Shown here piece after piece: positions 8,699-17,719 of a DNA stretch of 48,588 bases. Numbering within the stretch: position 1 is the first letter of the stretch; every line of letters starts with the position of its first letter. The notes under the pieces are model-generated. The model ran no database searches, was not told the origin of the DNA, and saw only the letters and a program-made list of their open reading frames with translations. The stretch covers positions 1 through 48,588 of the forward strand of contig CADDZI010000014.1 of NCBI GenBank assembly GCA_902812405.1. Reading direction: 5' to 3'. The position numbers and the translations under genes were made by a program. The stretch comes from a bacterium. GTDB lineage: Bacteria; Vulcanimicrobiota; Vulcanimicrobiia; Eremiobacterales; Eremiobacteraceae.

Positions 8699-9867
8699 CC
8701 GCCGTGGACCTGACCTCGGTCGCGGAGCGCGTCATCGCGTGGCGCCGCCGGTTGCATCAGCACCCCGAACTGGGCTTTGCCGAGCATGAGACGGCGGCGC
8801 TCGTTGAGGACACGCTGCGCTCGTGCGGGCTCGTTTCCCGCCGGGTGGCGGGGACCGGTGTCGTCGCGGTCCTCTCCGGCGCCAGCTCCGGCAAGACGCT
8901 CCTCCTGCGGGCGGACATGGATGCGCTGCCGATCCCGGAGCGAAGCGGCGAGCCGTGGGCATCCCAGATTCCCGGCCTCATGCACGCCTGCGGACACGAC
9001 GCACATACCGCCATGCTGCTCGGCGCGGCGGTCTGGCTGACGGCGCATCGCAATCGCGTGGCGGGCAGCCTGGTCTTCGCGTTTCAACCCGCGGAGGAAG
9101 GCCCGGGCGGGGCGTTACCGATGATCGAAGCCGGCGTGCTCTCCTCACCTCCGGTCGACGCCGCCATCGCGATGCACGTGCTTCCCCTGCTCCCGCCCGG
9201 CGTCATCGGCTGGAAAACCGGTCCGGTGCAGGCCGCGGCGGATGACTTCACCATCGAGGTCATCGGGCGCGGCGGTCACGCCGCATCCCCGCATCTCGCG
9301 GTGGATGCGATTCCCGCGGCGGCGCATCTTGTCGGCGCCTTGCAATCTCTTGGCAGCCGCGAGAGCGATCCACTGGAGCGGGTTGTCGTCGGCATCGGCA
9401 CGATGACGGGCGGCTTTCGGCGTAACGCCGTCGCCGACAAGGTGACGCTGGAGGGCACGGTTCGCTGCTTCGATGCCGCGTTGCGCGCCGGCATGCCGCA
9501 GCGATTGCAGCGCATCGCAGAGGGAGTGTGCCGCGCGCATGGTGCGACCTGCCGCATCCGCTACGATGCCGGGTATCCGCCCGTCATCAACGACCCGCAC
9601 CTGACGCGCCTGGCCGCGACCGTTGTGGAGCGCTGCCCCGACGTCGCGGGCGTCGTCGAATTGCCCGCACCGCGCATGGGAGCCGAGGATTTTGCGTACT
9701 TCGCGCAGGCCGTGCCCGGCTGCATGCTGCGCTTGGGTGTCGCACCCGAGGGTCCGGGTCCGGTTGCGATGCTCCATGCACCCGAATTCCGTCTGAACGA
9801 AGCCGCCCTGCGCGCCGGCGTCGCCGCGTGGTGCGCGCTGGCACTGGAGCTGCCCCGTATGCTGTGA
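8695..9867 (+). CDS. M20-family amidohydrolase (N-acyl amino acid/hippurate hydrolase type)
   Basis: A 390-residue metallohydrolase that would remove an acyl group from amino acids or small conjugates. ATG 8695 overlaps the aminopeptidase stop (ATGA). Key motifs: HQHPELGF (about 21-28), ADMDALPI (73-80), HACGHDAHT (97-105) with the Cys and two His of the metal site, QPAEEGPGG with the adjacent Glu pair, and GGHAASPH of the lid domain. The C-terminal APRMGAEDFAYFAQ supplies the final ligand region. This combination is that of the aminoacylase/hippurate hydrolase/IAA-amino-acid hydrolase subgroup. The exact acyl substrate cannot be assigned. Confidence 0.92.
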   Translation: MTAVDLTSVAERVIAWRRRLHQHPELGFAEHETAALVEDTLRSCGLVSRRVAGTGVVAVLSGASSGKTLLLRADMDALPIPERSGEPWASQIPGLMHACGHDAHTAMLLGAAVWLTAHRNRVAGSLVFAFQPAEEGPGGALPMIEAGVLSSPPVDAAIAMHVLPLLPPGVIGWKTGPVQAAADDFTIEVIGRGGHAASPHLAVDAIPAAAHLVGALQSLGSRESDPLERVVVGIGTMTGGFRRNAVADKVTLEGTVRCFDAALRAGMPQRLQRIAEGVCRAHGATCRIRYDAGYPPVINDPHLTRLAATVVERCPDVAGVVELPAPRMGAEDFAYFAQAVPGCMLRLGVAPEGPGPVAMLHAPEFRLNEAALRAGVAAWCALALELPRML

Positions 9868-9967
9868 GCCACATCACAGGCGACGCCGCGACGGTGCGCG
9901 TCGAAGTTCATCCCGCACGCAGCGGACGATAGTACATGTATCAGATGTTCGTGAGCGAAAGAGCAGG

Positions 9968-10810
9968 ATGAACGTGCAGCAGACACCCCAACGCCGTTTC
10001 CGCCGCAAGGCACTCCCGACGGCGGGCCAGGACAAGAGCCACAGCCGGCTGGGCATCATCCTGGCCGTCGTCAGTGCGGCGGTCATCGTACCGGCCGTCT
10101 TCTATACGGCCCAACACCCCGAGAATGTGGGATCCGCCGTCACGCGCATGGCGCGACACATGCCCGTGATGAAGAGTTTGCGCGTTGCCGTCGTTGCCCA
10201 GCGAGAGACTCCGCCGCCAAGCCTGACGCCGGCGCCGTCGCCGACCCCCGCCGCGCCACCCACCCTTCACCCCAAGGAACACCATGCGGCACCACCGGCG
10301 CTGGCCGCCGCCAGGGCCGAGCATCTTAAGCGTGAGAAGGAACATCTCCGCAAAGCACGCCGTCTGGCATCCGCCGGCAGCGTGCTTGACGTCGCGGGTT
10401 CGGCCGGTACCACCGCCGGCACGTCGGCCGACCACGGTGCCAGCGCCTCGACGTCGACGGCCACCGCTGCGCCGTCGCCCGCCGCGGTCGCCATGGCGCA
10501 AACGCCCCAGGCGGATGCCACGCCGATCTATGCGCCGGATGTCATCGTCGACGCGCGCTTCACGCACGAGGTCCGGCCCGAATACCCGGAGATCGCCCGC
10601 ATGCAAAACGCGCAGGGGACGGCGATCGTCTTGGCCACCATAGGACCGGACGGCAAGGTGATTTCGGCCCGCATCGAGCAGTCGACCGGCAACAAGATGT
10701 TGGATGCCGCGGCCTTGACGGCTGCCGAGCAGAGCGGCTTCGAGCCGCCGATGATCAACGGTAAACCGGCAACCGAGACCTATCGTCTCGTCTACACCTT
10801 TACGCCATAG
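9968..10810 (+). CDS. TonB-like energy transducer
   Basis: A 280-residue protein with a basic N-terminus, one membrane helix at about 27-47, a Pro/Ala/Ser-rich periplasmic linker (about 70-190) and a TonB C-terminal domain at about 193-280 (RPEYPEIARMQNAQGTAIVLATI... ending RLVYTFTP). TonB couples the inner-membrane proton-motive force, through ExbB/ExbD, to outer-membrane receptors. No exbB, exbD or receptor gene lies in the window, so this could be a stand-alone TonB-domain protein used for another envelope role. The purine run before ATG 9968 is very close, so the GTG two codons downstream is an alternative start. A hairpin just after the stop probably ends the transcript. Confidence 0.85.
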   Translation: MNVQQTPQRRFRRKALPTAGQDKSHSRLGIILAVVSAAVIVPAVFYTAQHPENVGSAVTRMARHMPVMKSLRVAVVAQRETPPPSLTPAPSPTPAAPPTLHPKEHHAAPPALAAARAEHLKREKEHLRKARRLASAGSVLDVAGSAGTTAGTSADHGASASTSTATAAPSPAAVAMAQTPQADATPIYAPDVIVDARFTHEVRPEYPEIARMQNAQGTAIVLATIGPDGKVISARIEQSTGNKMLDAAALTAAEQSGFEPPMINGKPATETYRLVYTFTP

Positions 10811-10835
10811 CCGGCCGTCATCGCCCATAGCCGGC
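10805..10835 (+). repeat. Short direct repeat at the tonB-like stop codon
   Basis: CCATAGCCGGC occurs at 10805-10815 and again at 10825-10835, a period of 20 bases. The first copy contains the TAG stop of the TonB-like gene. A partial third copy (CCAGCCGGC) starts at 10851. It looks like a small local duplication. Confidence 0.6.
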
Positions 10836-10856
10836 TCGGTCGCCCGACCGCCAGCC
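10833..10856 (+). terminator. Candidate hairpin terminator after the TonB-like gene
   Basis: CGGTCG (10837-10842) and CGACCG (10845-10850) form a perfect six-base dyad with two bases between, extendable by GGCT (10833) pairing with AGCC (10853) across a two-base bulge. It sits between the TonB-like stop and the convergent TPR gene. No T run follows, so it is either a GC-rich terminator or an isolated palindrome. Confidence 0.4.
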
Positions 10857-10972
10857 GGCCGTGCCGGTGCGCCCGACGCCTACGCACCTCTTCGCCTGCG
10901 GGTTTTTCGGCACGCCGCCGCTGCCTTATGGCCGTGCGAGCGCGATGCATGCGTTACGGCGACGAAGAGAAC

Positions 10973-12352
10973 TCAGCTGGGGGAAACGCCGTCTCCGATT
11001 TCGGATCGCAGGGCTGCTGCATCCTCGAGGCGGCCAAGGGACTCGTAGCACGCCGCCAAGCGTGCCGCAACCTCCGGGTCAAACGACGCGCGGTGCAAAC
11101 GTTCGTACCCAACAACCGCCGCTGCGAAATCGCCGGCAGCAAAGGCTGCATCGGCCTTGCGGCGGGTGAACGCGGCCAAACCCGGAGGCAAGCCTCCACC
11201 CGATGTCGGTTGCGTGCTGCCAATGCTGACGCGGGAGGTGAAACCTTCAGATACCGGGGGAGTTTGACTGCTCGAACCGTTGGCGGCAGCCGGCTCCCAG
11301 ACAATGTCGCCCGGGGATGCGAGCTCACCTTCCGGTTCGGGCGACGCCGGCTGTTCGCCGAGGTCCAGCGACTGGTCCGAACCGGCCTCTTCGCTCCACG
11401 CCGCACCCGTGTCCGCGAGATCCGAAGCGCTGGTATCAGGGATTTCCGAAGCACCCCAGCCTGACGCCGGCACGGCACCCTCCGCGATGTCCACGGCGCC
11501 CTCGGCCGCATACGCGCCTGCCTCGTGGCTTGGCGGTGCCACATTCTCCACGACATCGCCCTCGAGGCTCAACTGTGGCGGCATGTCCGCCGAACCGGCC
11601 TGGACGACATACCCCGCCAACGCGCCGCTCCTGGCATGCACCCCCGCCCAGCGGGCATCCTCGAGACCCATCTCGCGCACGCTGTCGAGGATCTGCCCGA
11701 CAATCTCATGCTGTCCGGCCAGACTTTCATCGGGCAACGATTCAAGCCAACGCGCGACTTCCTGGTGTGCGTGCGGCGCCACATGCAGAAAAGTCAGAGC
11801 GAACGACGGAACCTCATCAAAGCGTTGGGCCTGCATCAGGTCGCCGATCCCGCGCTGCAGGTACTGTTCGGCTTCGGGACCGCGGCCCGCCTCGGCGTAC
11901 AGCGCACCCAGGCGTGCGACGATCGCCGGATCATCCGGTATCAGCTTTTCGCAGAAGCGATACTCGTCGATCGCATCGGCGATGTAGCCGCCCCGGTAGA
12001 GCCCCTCCGCATTGGCCAAACGAATCCCGGGGTCGTCCGGCTGCTCGGTCGCCAGCTGCGCCAGCACTTCAAGCAGGTCATCGTTGATCTGTGCCAGCCG
12101 CGTCAACTTGGCGAACTGGCGGCCAATGACCGCGCGGTCCGGACCCAGCGGGTCAACCTCCTTGGTACCGAACAATCCGCGTTTCTTTTCGCGCGCCGCC
12201 AGGACCTCGGCCAAAATCGCCACCGCCGCATCCGCCCGGCGCTCGGCCGCCAAGGCGTCCGTGGCCTCGACGTAGTGAGCAACAGCAGCCCGTAGCCCGC
12301 GCAGCGCCGCGATTTCCTCGGCTTTGGCCAGCTTGCTAGAAGCGGTCGTCAC
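10973..12352 (-). CDS. TPR-containing protein of unknown function
   Basis: A 459-residue soluble protein with no signal peptide or membrane segment. Residues about 10-190 form helical repeats of TPR character (AIDEYRFCEKLIPDDPAIVARLGALYAEAGR is the clearest). An acidic, low-complexity linker (about 255-395, rich in Glu, Ala, Ser and Pro) follows. A last helical pair at about 400-455 resembles another TPR (AGDFAAAVVGYERLHRA...). The start overlaps the end of the 903-residue TPR/coiled-coil gene by 17 bases, so both are probably translated from one mRNA and their products may act together as a scaffold. The repeats suggest protein-protein contacts; I do not recognise a specific family. Confidence 0.8.
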   Translation of the reverse strand: MTTASSKLAKAEEIAALRGLRAAVAHYVEATDALAAERRADAAVAILAEVLAAREKKRGLFGTKEVDPLGPDRAVIGRQFAKLTRLAQINDDLLEVLAQLATEQPDDPGIRLANAEGLYRGGYIADAIDEYRFCEKLIPDDPAIVARLGALYAEAGRGPEAEQYLQRGIGDLMQAQRFDEVPSFALTFLHVAPHAHQEVARWLESLPDESLAGQHEIVGQILDSVREMGLEDARWAGVHARSGALAGYVVQAGSADMPPQLSLEGDVVENVAPPSHEAGAYAAEGAVDIAEGAVPASGWGASEIPDTSASDLADTGAAWSEEAGSDQSLDLGEQPASPEPEGELASPGDIVWEPAAANGSSSQTPPVSEGFTSRVSIGSTQPTSGGGLPPGLAAFTRRKADAAFAAGDFAAAVVGYERLHRASFDPEVAARLAACYESLGRLEDAAALRSEIGDGVSPS

Positions 12353-15047
12353 GGGGTCCTCGTCCGTCCCGGGTCACTACCGGCTTTGGCTCGGGCACTT
12401 CGATCTTTGCCAATTGATCCTTTAAGGCGGCAATACGATCGCCGACATCCCGGTAGTCGGGAGCGCCCGCGGCAATCTCCTCGAACGACCACAGGGCCAG
12501 GTTGAGCGATTCGTGATCGCCCCGGCTCTCGTACAGATCGGCCAGGTTGTACAGGACCTCGCGGTACTGTGCATCTGGATGCCCGGGAATTTCCAGGGCT
12601 GCCGAGAAATGCTGCGCCGCTTCGTCGGGCTTGCCCATGCCCCGCAGACACAGGCCGCGCGCATTTTCCCGCACAACCGCGTAGAGCGGGTCTTCCACGC
12701 CATCCAGCAACAGCATGGCATCTTTGTACCGCTTGAGATCCACGTAGGCTAAAGCCAGGCAGACGCGAGCAGCCGGACCGGCAGTCCCCGCGCCAACCAG
12801 TTTCTCGCACGCCTTGGCGGCGGCCGCCGGGTTGCCTCGTTCTCGCAGGCGCTGTGCGGCTGCGACATAGGCGCCCTCCGGATCTGCGTTCCCGTTGGCT
12901 GCCTCCCGGGCCGCGCGGAGAGCCTCATCCAGGCGGCCGGCAACCACCAATGCATCAATGTTGACCGCCGATGCAGTCCCCTTCTTAGCCTGGACTGCCG
13001 GCGCCGCTACAGCCGGCTTTGCCTCGGCCGCTTTGGGCGTCGGCGCCGGTGTTGGGGCCTGGTTTGCGGCCGCACCGTTGGCTGCCTGGTGCAGCCCCGA
13101 AACAGCTTCCTGATACTGCGCGTCTCGCTGTGCTTGCGTCTTGTCAAGAGCCGCGACCGCCGCTTGGGCTTGGGCCTTCTTCGCCTCGATGGCGGGATGC
13201 AGCGACTTCAGTTCGTTGCGTGCCGCGTCGAGCTGGGCTTTCAGCTGCGCCAGCGAACCAACCATGGTCTTCAACTCCGCAATCGCGGCGGCCGCCGCCG
13301 CCGCCTCGGCCTTGGTCGAACCAGCTTCCTCAGCCACCGCCTGCAAGCTCGCCGCGACCTCCTCGGCCTGAGCGCGTGCCGCCTGCAGCCTAGAGCGCAG
13401 ATCCTGCGCCGTCTTCTCCAGACCGGCGGCGTTGCTGCCGGCTTCAGCCACGCGCTTCTGCGCGGCGTCGAGATTGGCCGTTGCGTGGGCAACGAGCGCC
13501 GTCACATTGGACGACTTGGCTTCAACGTCTCGCAAGAACTCGGGAAGGGCGGCCAGCTTCTCCAGATCCGCACGCGAAGCTTCGATACGGGCTCGCAGAT
13601 CCTCGAGCCGCTTATCCTCCGCAGCCTTGGCGGCGGTGACGGTCTCCAGTTCCTGTTTGAGGCCGGCGATGCTCGCCTCGACGGCGTTCCGCTGTTGGTT
13701 GAGCGCATCCAGCGCAGCTTGTGCAGCTTTGATATCCCGTTCGATTGCCAGGCGCTTCTTGTAGGCCTCGGCCACCTCGGCGGTAATGGCTGCCAGCTTG
13801 GAGGTAACCTCCGACTGCTTTTCCAGCAGAGTGACTTCGGGCGGTAGATCGGTATCCATGGTGCTCCCTGTTGAGGCCGGGGTGACCGGCGGCGCGAGTG
13901 AGGTGGGAGGTGTTGCCGACGCTGCCGGTCGTGGTTGCGTCGTGGCGGAAGAAGGGGAAGAAACTGCTCGAGTAACAACCGTGGGCTGTGCCGCCAACTC
14001 CCCAGGCCGCCCGGGTGCAGCCGGGCGCACGGCAGTTTGCGAGGCCCCGGCGCCGGCAGTGATGGTCTTGACTTGCGCTCCGGCGGGTGCGCTCGTCGGG
14101 GCCTGCGGTTGCGTGGAGGGCGCGGGGCGGACGGGCATGGAAACGCGGGCGGCCGGCGGTACAACGTTTGTTGCTGCGGGCGCCGCCTGGCGCGGTGGGG
14201 GGATCTGGGACACAGACCCTGCACCAGGGGAGACCTGCTTTGCCCCCGCAACAGCCGCCCGAGCCGGGCGGTCTTCGGACTTGTCCTGAGCGGGCTGCTC
14301 TTTACGCGACGACGCATCGACCTTGTCGAGCTCGGCTTCCAAACGCCGCGCTTCCCAGTTGTCGTCTTCAATCTGCAGCGCCCCCGCAATGAGCGCACGA
14401 GCTTGGTCGTACTGCATTGCCGCCGTCGCTGCGCGTGCTCCCTGCAGGTAGTAGCCCAGCGCGTCGCCCAGCAGCCCTTTCTTGCGATACAATTCGGCGA
14501 GCCGTGTCAGCGTCGGGACGTGGTGCCGGTCGCGCTCGGCAATCTTTTTGTATGCCGCGATGGCCTGATCGGTTTGCCCGTCGGCCTCATACAAGACGGC
14601 CGCTTCGTAAAGCGCCGGCAGGTGGCGAAGGTTCGACTTGCGGACCACTTCGATGAACTTTTCGAGAGCCTGCTCGCGTTTGTGCTCGGCCAGATCGACG
14701 CGCCCGAGCTCGAACAGTGCATCGTACCCCTTTTGGTCCAAGGTGTGTGCTGAGGCAAAGCTGGAACGTGCGAGGGGCAAATCGCCGGCCTCAAGCGCCT
14801 GACGGCCAACGTCCAAAAAGGCCGCAATCGCGTCGGAGGCGGCACCTGCTGTTGCCAGAGCCTTGGCAGCGTCTGCCCGCACCCTGGCCGGCAGATCGCT
14901 TTGCTTCAGGAGCTGCCGAAGGGTGGTTGCGGCTCCGTCTTGGTCGCCGCGTGCGAGCTGCTCGCGGGCCTTGAGCACCGCCGGGTGGGGCGTCTCACCG
15001 GTGCTCCCGGTAACATCGTTGCGCCGGTTCTTTCCCAGATTGGACAT
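12336..15047 (-). CDS. Large TPR/coiled-coil protein of unknown function
   Basis: A 903-residue protein in four blocks: N-terminal TPR-like repeats (about 20-245), a long Pro/Ala/Thr-rich disordered linker (about 250-400), a heptad-rich coiled coil (about 405-665, with many Ala, Glu, Lys and Gln), a second short Pro/Ala linker, and C-terminal TPR-like repeats (about 690-880). No signal peptide or membrane helix, so probably cytoplasmic. AGGAAG eight bases before the ATG is a good ribosome site. The 17-base overlap with the following 459-residue TPR gene indicates coupling. A LexA-type palindrome lies about 145 bases upstream. The architecture resembles filament- or scaffold-forming proteins, but no known family is recognised. 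Confidence 0.82.
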   Translation of the reverse strand: MSNLGKNRRNDVTGSTGETPHPAVLKAREQLARGDQDGAATTLRQLLKQSDLPARVRADAAKALATAGAASDAIAAFLDVGRQALEAGDLPLARSSFASAHTLDQKGYDALFELGRVDLAEHKREQALEKFIEVVRKSNLRHLPALYEAAVLYEADGQTDQAIAAYKKIAERDRHHVPTLTRLAELYRKKGLLGDALGYYLQGARAATAAMQYDQARALIAGALQIEDDNWEARRLEAELDKVDASSRKEQPAQDKSEDRPARAAVAGAKQVSPGAGSVSQIPPPRQAAPAATNVVPPAARVSMPVRPAPSTQPQAPTSAPAGAQVKTITAGAGASQTAVRPAAPGRPGELAAQPTVVTRAVSSPSSATTQPRPAASATPPTSLAPPVTPASTGSTMDTDLPPEVTLLEKQSEVTSKLAAITAEVAEAYKKRLAIERDIKAAQAALDALNQQRNAVEASIAGLKQELETVTAAKAAEDKRLEDLRARIEASRADLEKLAALPEFLRDVEAKSSNVTALVAHATANLDAAQKRVAEAGSNAAGLEKTAQDLRSRLQAARAQAEEVAASLQAVAEEAGSTKAEAAAAAAAIAELKTMVGSLAQLKAQLDAARNELKSLHPAIEAKKAQAQAAVAALDKTQAQRDAQYQEAVSGLHQAANGAAANQAPTPAPTPKAAEAKPAVAAPAVQAKKGTASAVNIDALVVAGRLDEALRAAREAANGNADPEGAYVAAAQRLRERGNPAAAAKACEKLVGAGTAGPAARVCLALAYVDLKRYKDAMLLLDGVEDPLYAVVRENARGLCLRGMGKPDEAAQHFSAALEIPGHPDAQYREVLYNLADLYESRGDHESLNLALWSFEEIAAGAPDYRDVGDRIAALKDQLAKIEVPEPKPVVTRDGRGPRDDRF

Positions 15048-15190
15048 TGCGTTTGCTTCCTATGAATGTGGGCTATCATCCGGCCCAACCCAGGACCATA
15101 AGGAGCCACCCCCGCTCCGATTGCTCGCCGTGAAGCCTGTCCATTAACTGAATCGGCCGCTTCTGGGCGTGCGTTGAGCCACGCCCGTTC

Positions 15191-15206
15191 TCGAACATAC
15201 GTTCGG
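15191..15206. promoter_or_regulatory. LexA-type (GAAC-N4-GTTC) palindrome
   Basis: TCGAACATACGTTCGG, with half-sites GAAC at 15193-15196 and GTTC at 15201-15204, matches the Gram-positive/actinobacterial SOS-box pattern CGAAC-RNRY-GTTYG almost completely. It sits in the 182-base gap upstream of the minus-strand TPR/coiled-coil operon. An overlapping palindrome, GTTC-TC-GAAC, begins at 15187. Regulation by LexA is inferred only from the pattern. Confidence 0.4.
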
Positions 15207-15229
15207 ACGCCGAATGGCCCGCCAAAGGG

Positions 15230-16168
15230 CTAGGAACCGGCAACCCCCAGGCCCACAAGGTAGTGTTCGGCCTCCATGGCGGCTCGGCAACCCATTCCCG
15301 CCGCAGTCACTGCTTGGCGGTACCGCACATCCCAGACGTCGCCGGCCACGAAAACCCCAAGACGGCTGGTGTGAACCCCGTCGGCCGAGACCACATACCC
15401 CTTGGCGTCCAAGTCGAGTTGGCCCGCGAACAGCTCCGTATTCGGACGGTGCCCGATCGCCACGAACACCGCATCGCAGGGCCTCTCGGTCACTTCTCCC
15501 GTTTTAACGTGGCGCAGCCGTACCCCGGTGACGCGCCCGTTGCCGAGAATATCCTCCACGACGCTGTCCCACACAAAGCTGATGGCCGGATGGTTGCGGG
15601 CACGTTCCTGCATGATCTTCGATGCGCGCAGTTCGTTACGCCGGTGAATCACCGTCACGCTGCGGCCAAAGCGTGTGAGGAACAGGGCCTCCTCGAGGGC
15701 CGTATCGCCGCCCCCGACGACGCAGATGTCTTTGCCCGCAAAGAAGGCACCGTCGCACGTTGCGCAACTCGAGACTCCCTTTCCCCGCAAAGCCGCCTCG
15801 CTGTCTAGCCCCAACCACAACGCGGAGGCGCCGGTGGCAACGATGACGGCAGGTGCCCGAAACTCCGCGTCATCCGTCCAGACGCCGTGCTGCGGCCCCG
15901 TGAAGTCAACCCGGATCGCATCTACGGGACGAACGTCTGCACCGAAGCGTTCGGCTTGAGCGCGAAAACGCTCCATGAGCTCCGGGCCCAGGATGCCTTC
16001 GGGGAAACCGGGATAATTCTCCACGTCGCTCGTCAGCATCAGCTGACCGCCGTATTGGCCGCCGGCAATGACCAGCGGTTGGAGCCTGGCTCGCGCGGCA
16101 TAGATGGCCGCCGTCAGCCCAGCCGGCCCGGACCCGATAATGATGACTTTGCGCTCCTGTGCTGTCAT
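15230..16168 (-). CDS. trxB: Thioredoxin-disulfide reductase
   Basis: NADPH-dependent flavoenzyme that reduces thioredoxin in the cytoplasm. From ATG 16168 it has 312 residues, the usual TrxB size. GSGPAG at 12-17 binds FAD, CATC at 135-138 is the redox-active disulfide, GGGDTALEEA (about 155-165) binds NADPH, and VFVAGDVWD near the C-terminus is the second FAD contact (usually AGDV.D). An in-frame upstream ATG at 16228 would intrude into the promoter region shared with the divergent cysteine-synthase-family gene. No thioredoxin gene is adjacent. Confidence 0.95.
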   Translation of the reverse strand: MTAQERKVIIIGSGPAGLTAAIYAARARLQPLVIAGGQYGGQLMLTSDVENYPGFPEGILGPELMERFRAQAERFGADVRPVDAIRVDFTGPQHGVWTDDAEFRAPAVIVATGASALWLGLDSEAALRGKGVSSCATCDGAFFAGKDICVVGGGDTALEEALFLTRFGRSVTVIHRRNELRASKIMQERARNHPAISFVWDSVVEDILGNGRVTGVRLRHVKTGEVTERPCDAVFVAIGHRPNTELFAGQLDLDAKGYVVSADGVHTSRLGVFVAGDVWDVRYRQAVTAAGMGCRAAMEAEHYLVGLGVAGS

Positions 16169-16242
16169 GAGGGCAAGGTATTCCGGTGCCGGTTCCTGTA
16201 GCACCTGTACCCCGAGAGCATACCCCATCCAGGATCAGTGCC

Positions 16243-17268
16243 ATGAACCACAAGGCGAGCGGCCTTGACATCTTTGCCGCGGTCGGCAACACGCCGCTCC
16301 TCAGACTCTCCAAGCTGTCGGCTGCCGTGGGCCGGACGATTCTGGGGAAGGCCGAGTTTCTCAACCCCGGGGGGTCGGTCAAAGACCGGGCCGCCAAGTT
16401 CATCATTGAAGATGCCGAACGAACCGGTCGCCTGCAACCCGGCGGCATCATCGTCGAGGGCACGGCCGGTAATACCGGGATCGCTTTGACAATGCTTGGC
16501 CACGCCCACGGCTATACCAGCATCATCGTCGTGCCCGACGACCAGTCGTTGGAGAAGATCGAGCTGCTGCGCGTGTTGGGGGCGGACGTGCGCCTGGTGC
16601 CTGCCGTCCCGTTTGCAGATCCCAATAATTACTACCACGTTGCCCGGCGCATCGCCCAAGAGACCCCTGGAGCCATCTGGGCGGACCAATTCAACAACAC
16701 TGCCAACGCCCGCGGGCACTACGAGACGACCGGACCGGAGATCTGGGAGGCCTGCGGCGGGCAGGTGGATGCATTTGTCGCCTCTGCCGGCACGGGCGGT
16801 ACGTTCGCCGGCGTCTCGGCCGCGCTCAAGGAACGCAAGCCCTCCATCCGCACCGTTCTTGCCGACCCCTTCGGCTCCTCGTTGTACGCGTACGTCAAGC
16901 ACGGGGTCCTCGAGGCACAAGGGGATTCCATCGTGGAAGGCATCGGCATCAAGCGAATCACGGACAACTTTCGTTCAGCCCGAGCCGACGACGCGATACG
17001 CATCGATGACCGGACGACGGTTGAGATGGCCCACTACCTGGTTCGCGAGGAAGGTCTCTTGCTGGGGGGGTCTGCGGCGCTGAACGTCGCGGCGGCGGCC
17101 TTGGTGGCACGGGACTTGCCCGAGGGCAGCACCGTCGTCACCATTCTCTGCGACGGCGGGGGACGCTACCTCTCACGCCTCTACAGTTCGGCCTGGCTCG
17201 AAAGCAACGGTCTGCTTCCGGCCGCAGCGGGCTTGACTTTCCTCGAAGCGGCACAGCACGCGCGGTAG
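16243..17268 (+). CDS. Cysteine synthase family PLP enzyme
   Basis: Fold-type II PLP enzyme of 341 residues. FLNPGGSVKDRAA places the Schiff-base lysine at about residue 47; EGTAGNTGIAL (about 75) is the substrate/PLP loop and GTGGTFAG the phosphate loop. Classical CysK has EPTSGNTGI; the EGTAGNTG variant together with the C-terminal GRYLSRLYSSAWL marks the CysK/Cds1-like subgroup. That subgroup includes both O-acetylserine-dependent cysteine synthases and cysteine desulfhydrases, so the direction of the reaction is uncertain. It is divergent from trxB with 74 bases between starts. nuoA begins 91 bases downstream. An upstream in-frame ATG at 16186 is less likely because it invades the trxB upstream region. 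Confidence 0.88.
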   Translation: MNHKASGLDIFAAVGNTPLLRLSKLSAAVGRTILGKAEFLNPGGSVKDRAAKFIIEDAERTGRLQPGGIIVEGTAGNTGIALTMLGHAHGYTSIIVVPDDQSLEKIELLRVLGADVRLVPAVPFADPNNYYHVARRIAQETPGAIWADQFNNTANARGHYETTGPEIWEACGGQVDAFVASAGTGGTFAGVSAALKERKPSIRTVLADPFGSSLYAYVKHGVLEAQGDSIVEGIGIKRITDNFRSARADDAIRIDDRTTVEMAHYLVREEGLLLGGSAALNVAAAALVARDLPEGSTVVTILCDGGGRYLSRLYSSAWLESNGLLPAAAGLTFLEAAQHAR

Positions 17269-17359
17269 GGCAACCTGCACGGCCCGCCAAAACGGAGTCT
17301 CCAGAACATCGCAAGCATCACGGGCCGGCGCAGACAGAGGCCGGCCGGCTGAGGGGAAC

Positions 17360-17719
17360 GTGCCGACTTCGCCCTGGAGCATCATTGCCGTCTATTTCGT
17401 CGTCGCGCTGGCGGTGGCGGGTGCCATTGCCGTCGTCCCCGGCATTTTCACCCGCAAGCGGCCGACCAAGCAAAAGTTGGAGCCTTACGAGTGCGGGGTG
17501 CCGCCCACGTCCGGCCTCGAGGGCCGGTTCCCGGTTCGCTTTTACCTGGTTGCCATGCTCTTCGTCATCTTCGACGTCGAAACGGCAGCCTTTTATCCGT
17601 GGGCAGTCCAGCTAAAGGCGCTGGGCATGTTCGGTTTCCTTGAGATGGTAACGTTCATCGTCGTCTTGGGCGTCGGCTATGCCTACGTCTGGAAGAAGGG
17701 CGGCTTGTCATGGCGCTAG
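17360..17719 (+). CDS. nuoA: NADH-quinone oxidoreductase subunit A
   Basis: Small membrane subunit of complex I near the quinone channel. The 119-residue product starts at GTG 17360, preceded by GAGGGG at 17351-17356. It has three membrane helices, the conserved YECGVPP loop that carries the Cys linked to the active/deactive switch in mitochondria, and FDVE (TM2) with the conserved acidic pair. It is the first gene of the nuo operon, and the end overlaps nuoB by 10 bases. Confidence 0.97.
   Translation: MPTSPWSIIAVYFVVALAVAGAIAVVPGIFTRKRPTKQKLEPYECGVPPTSGLEGRFPVRFYLVAMLFVIFDVETAAFYPWAVQLKALGMFGFLEMVTFIVVLGVGYAYVWKKGGLSWR

Noticed and set aside
17324-17345. GCCGGC inverted pair before nuoA as a terminator or operator
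   Set aside because: GCCGGC is itself palindromic and common in this GC-rich DNA; too little to support a call.
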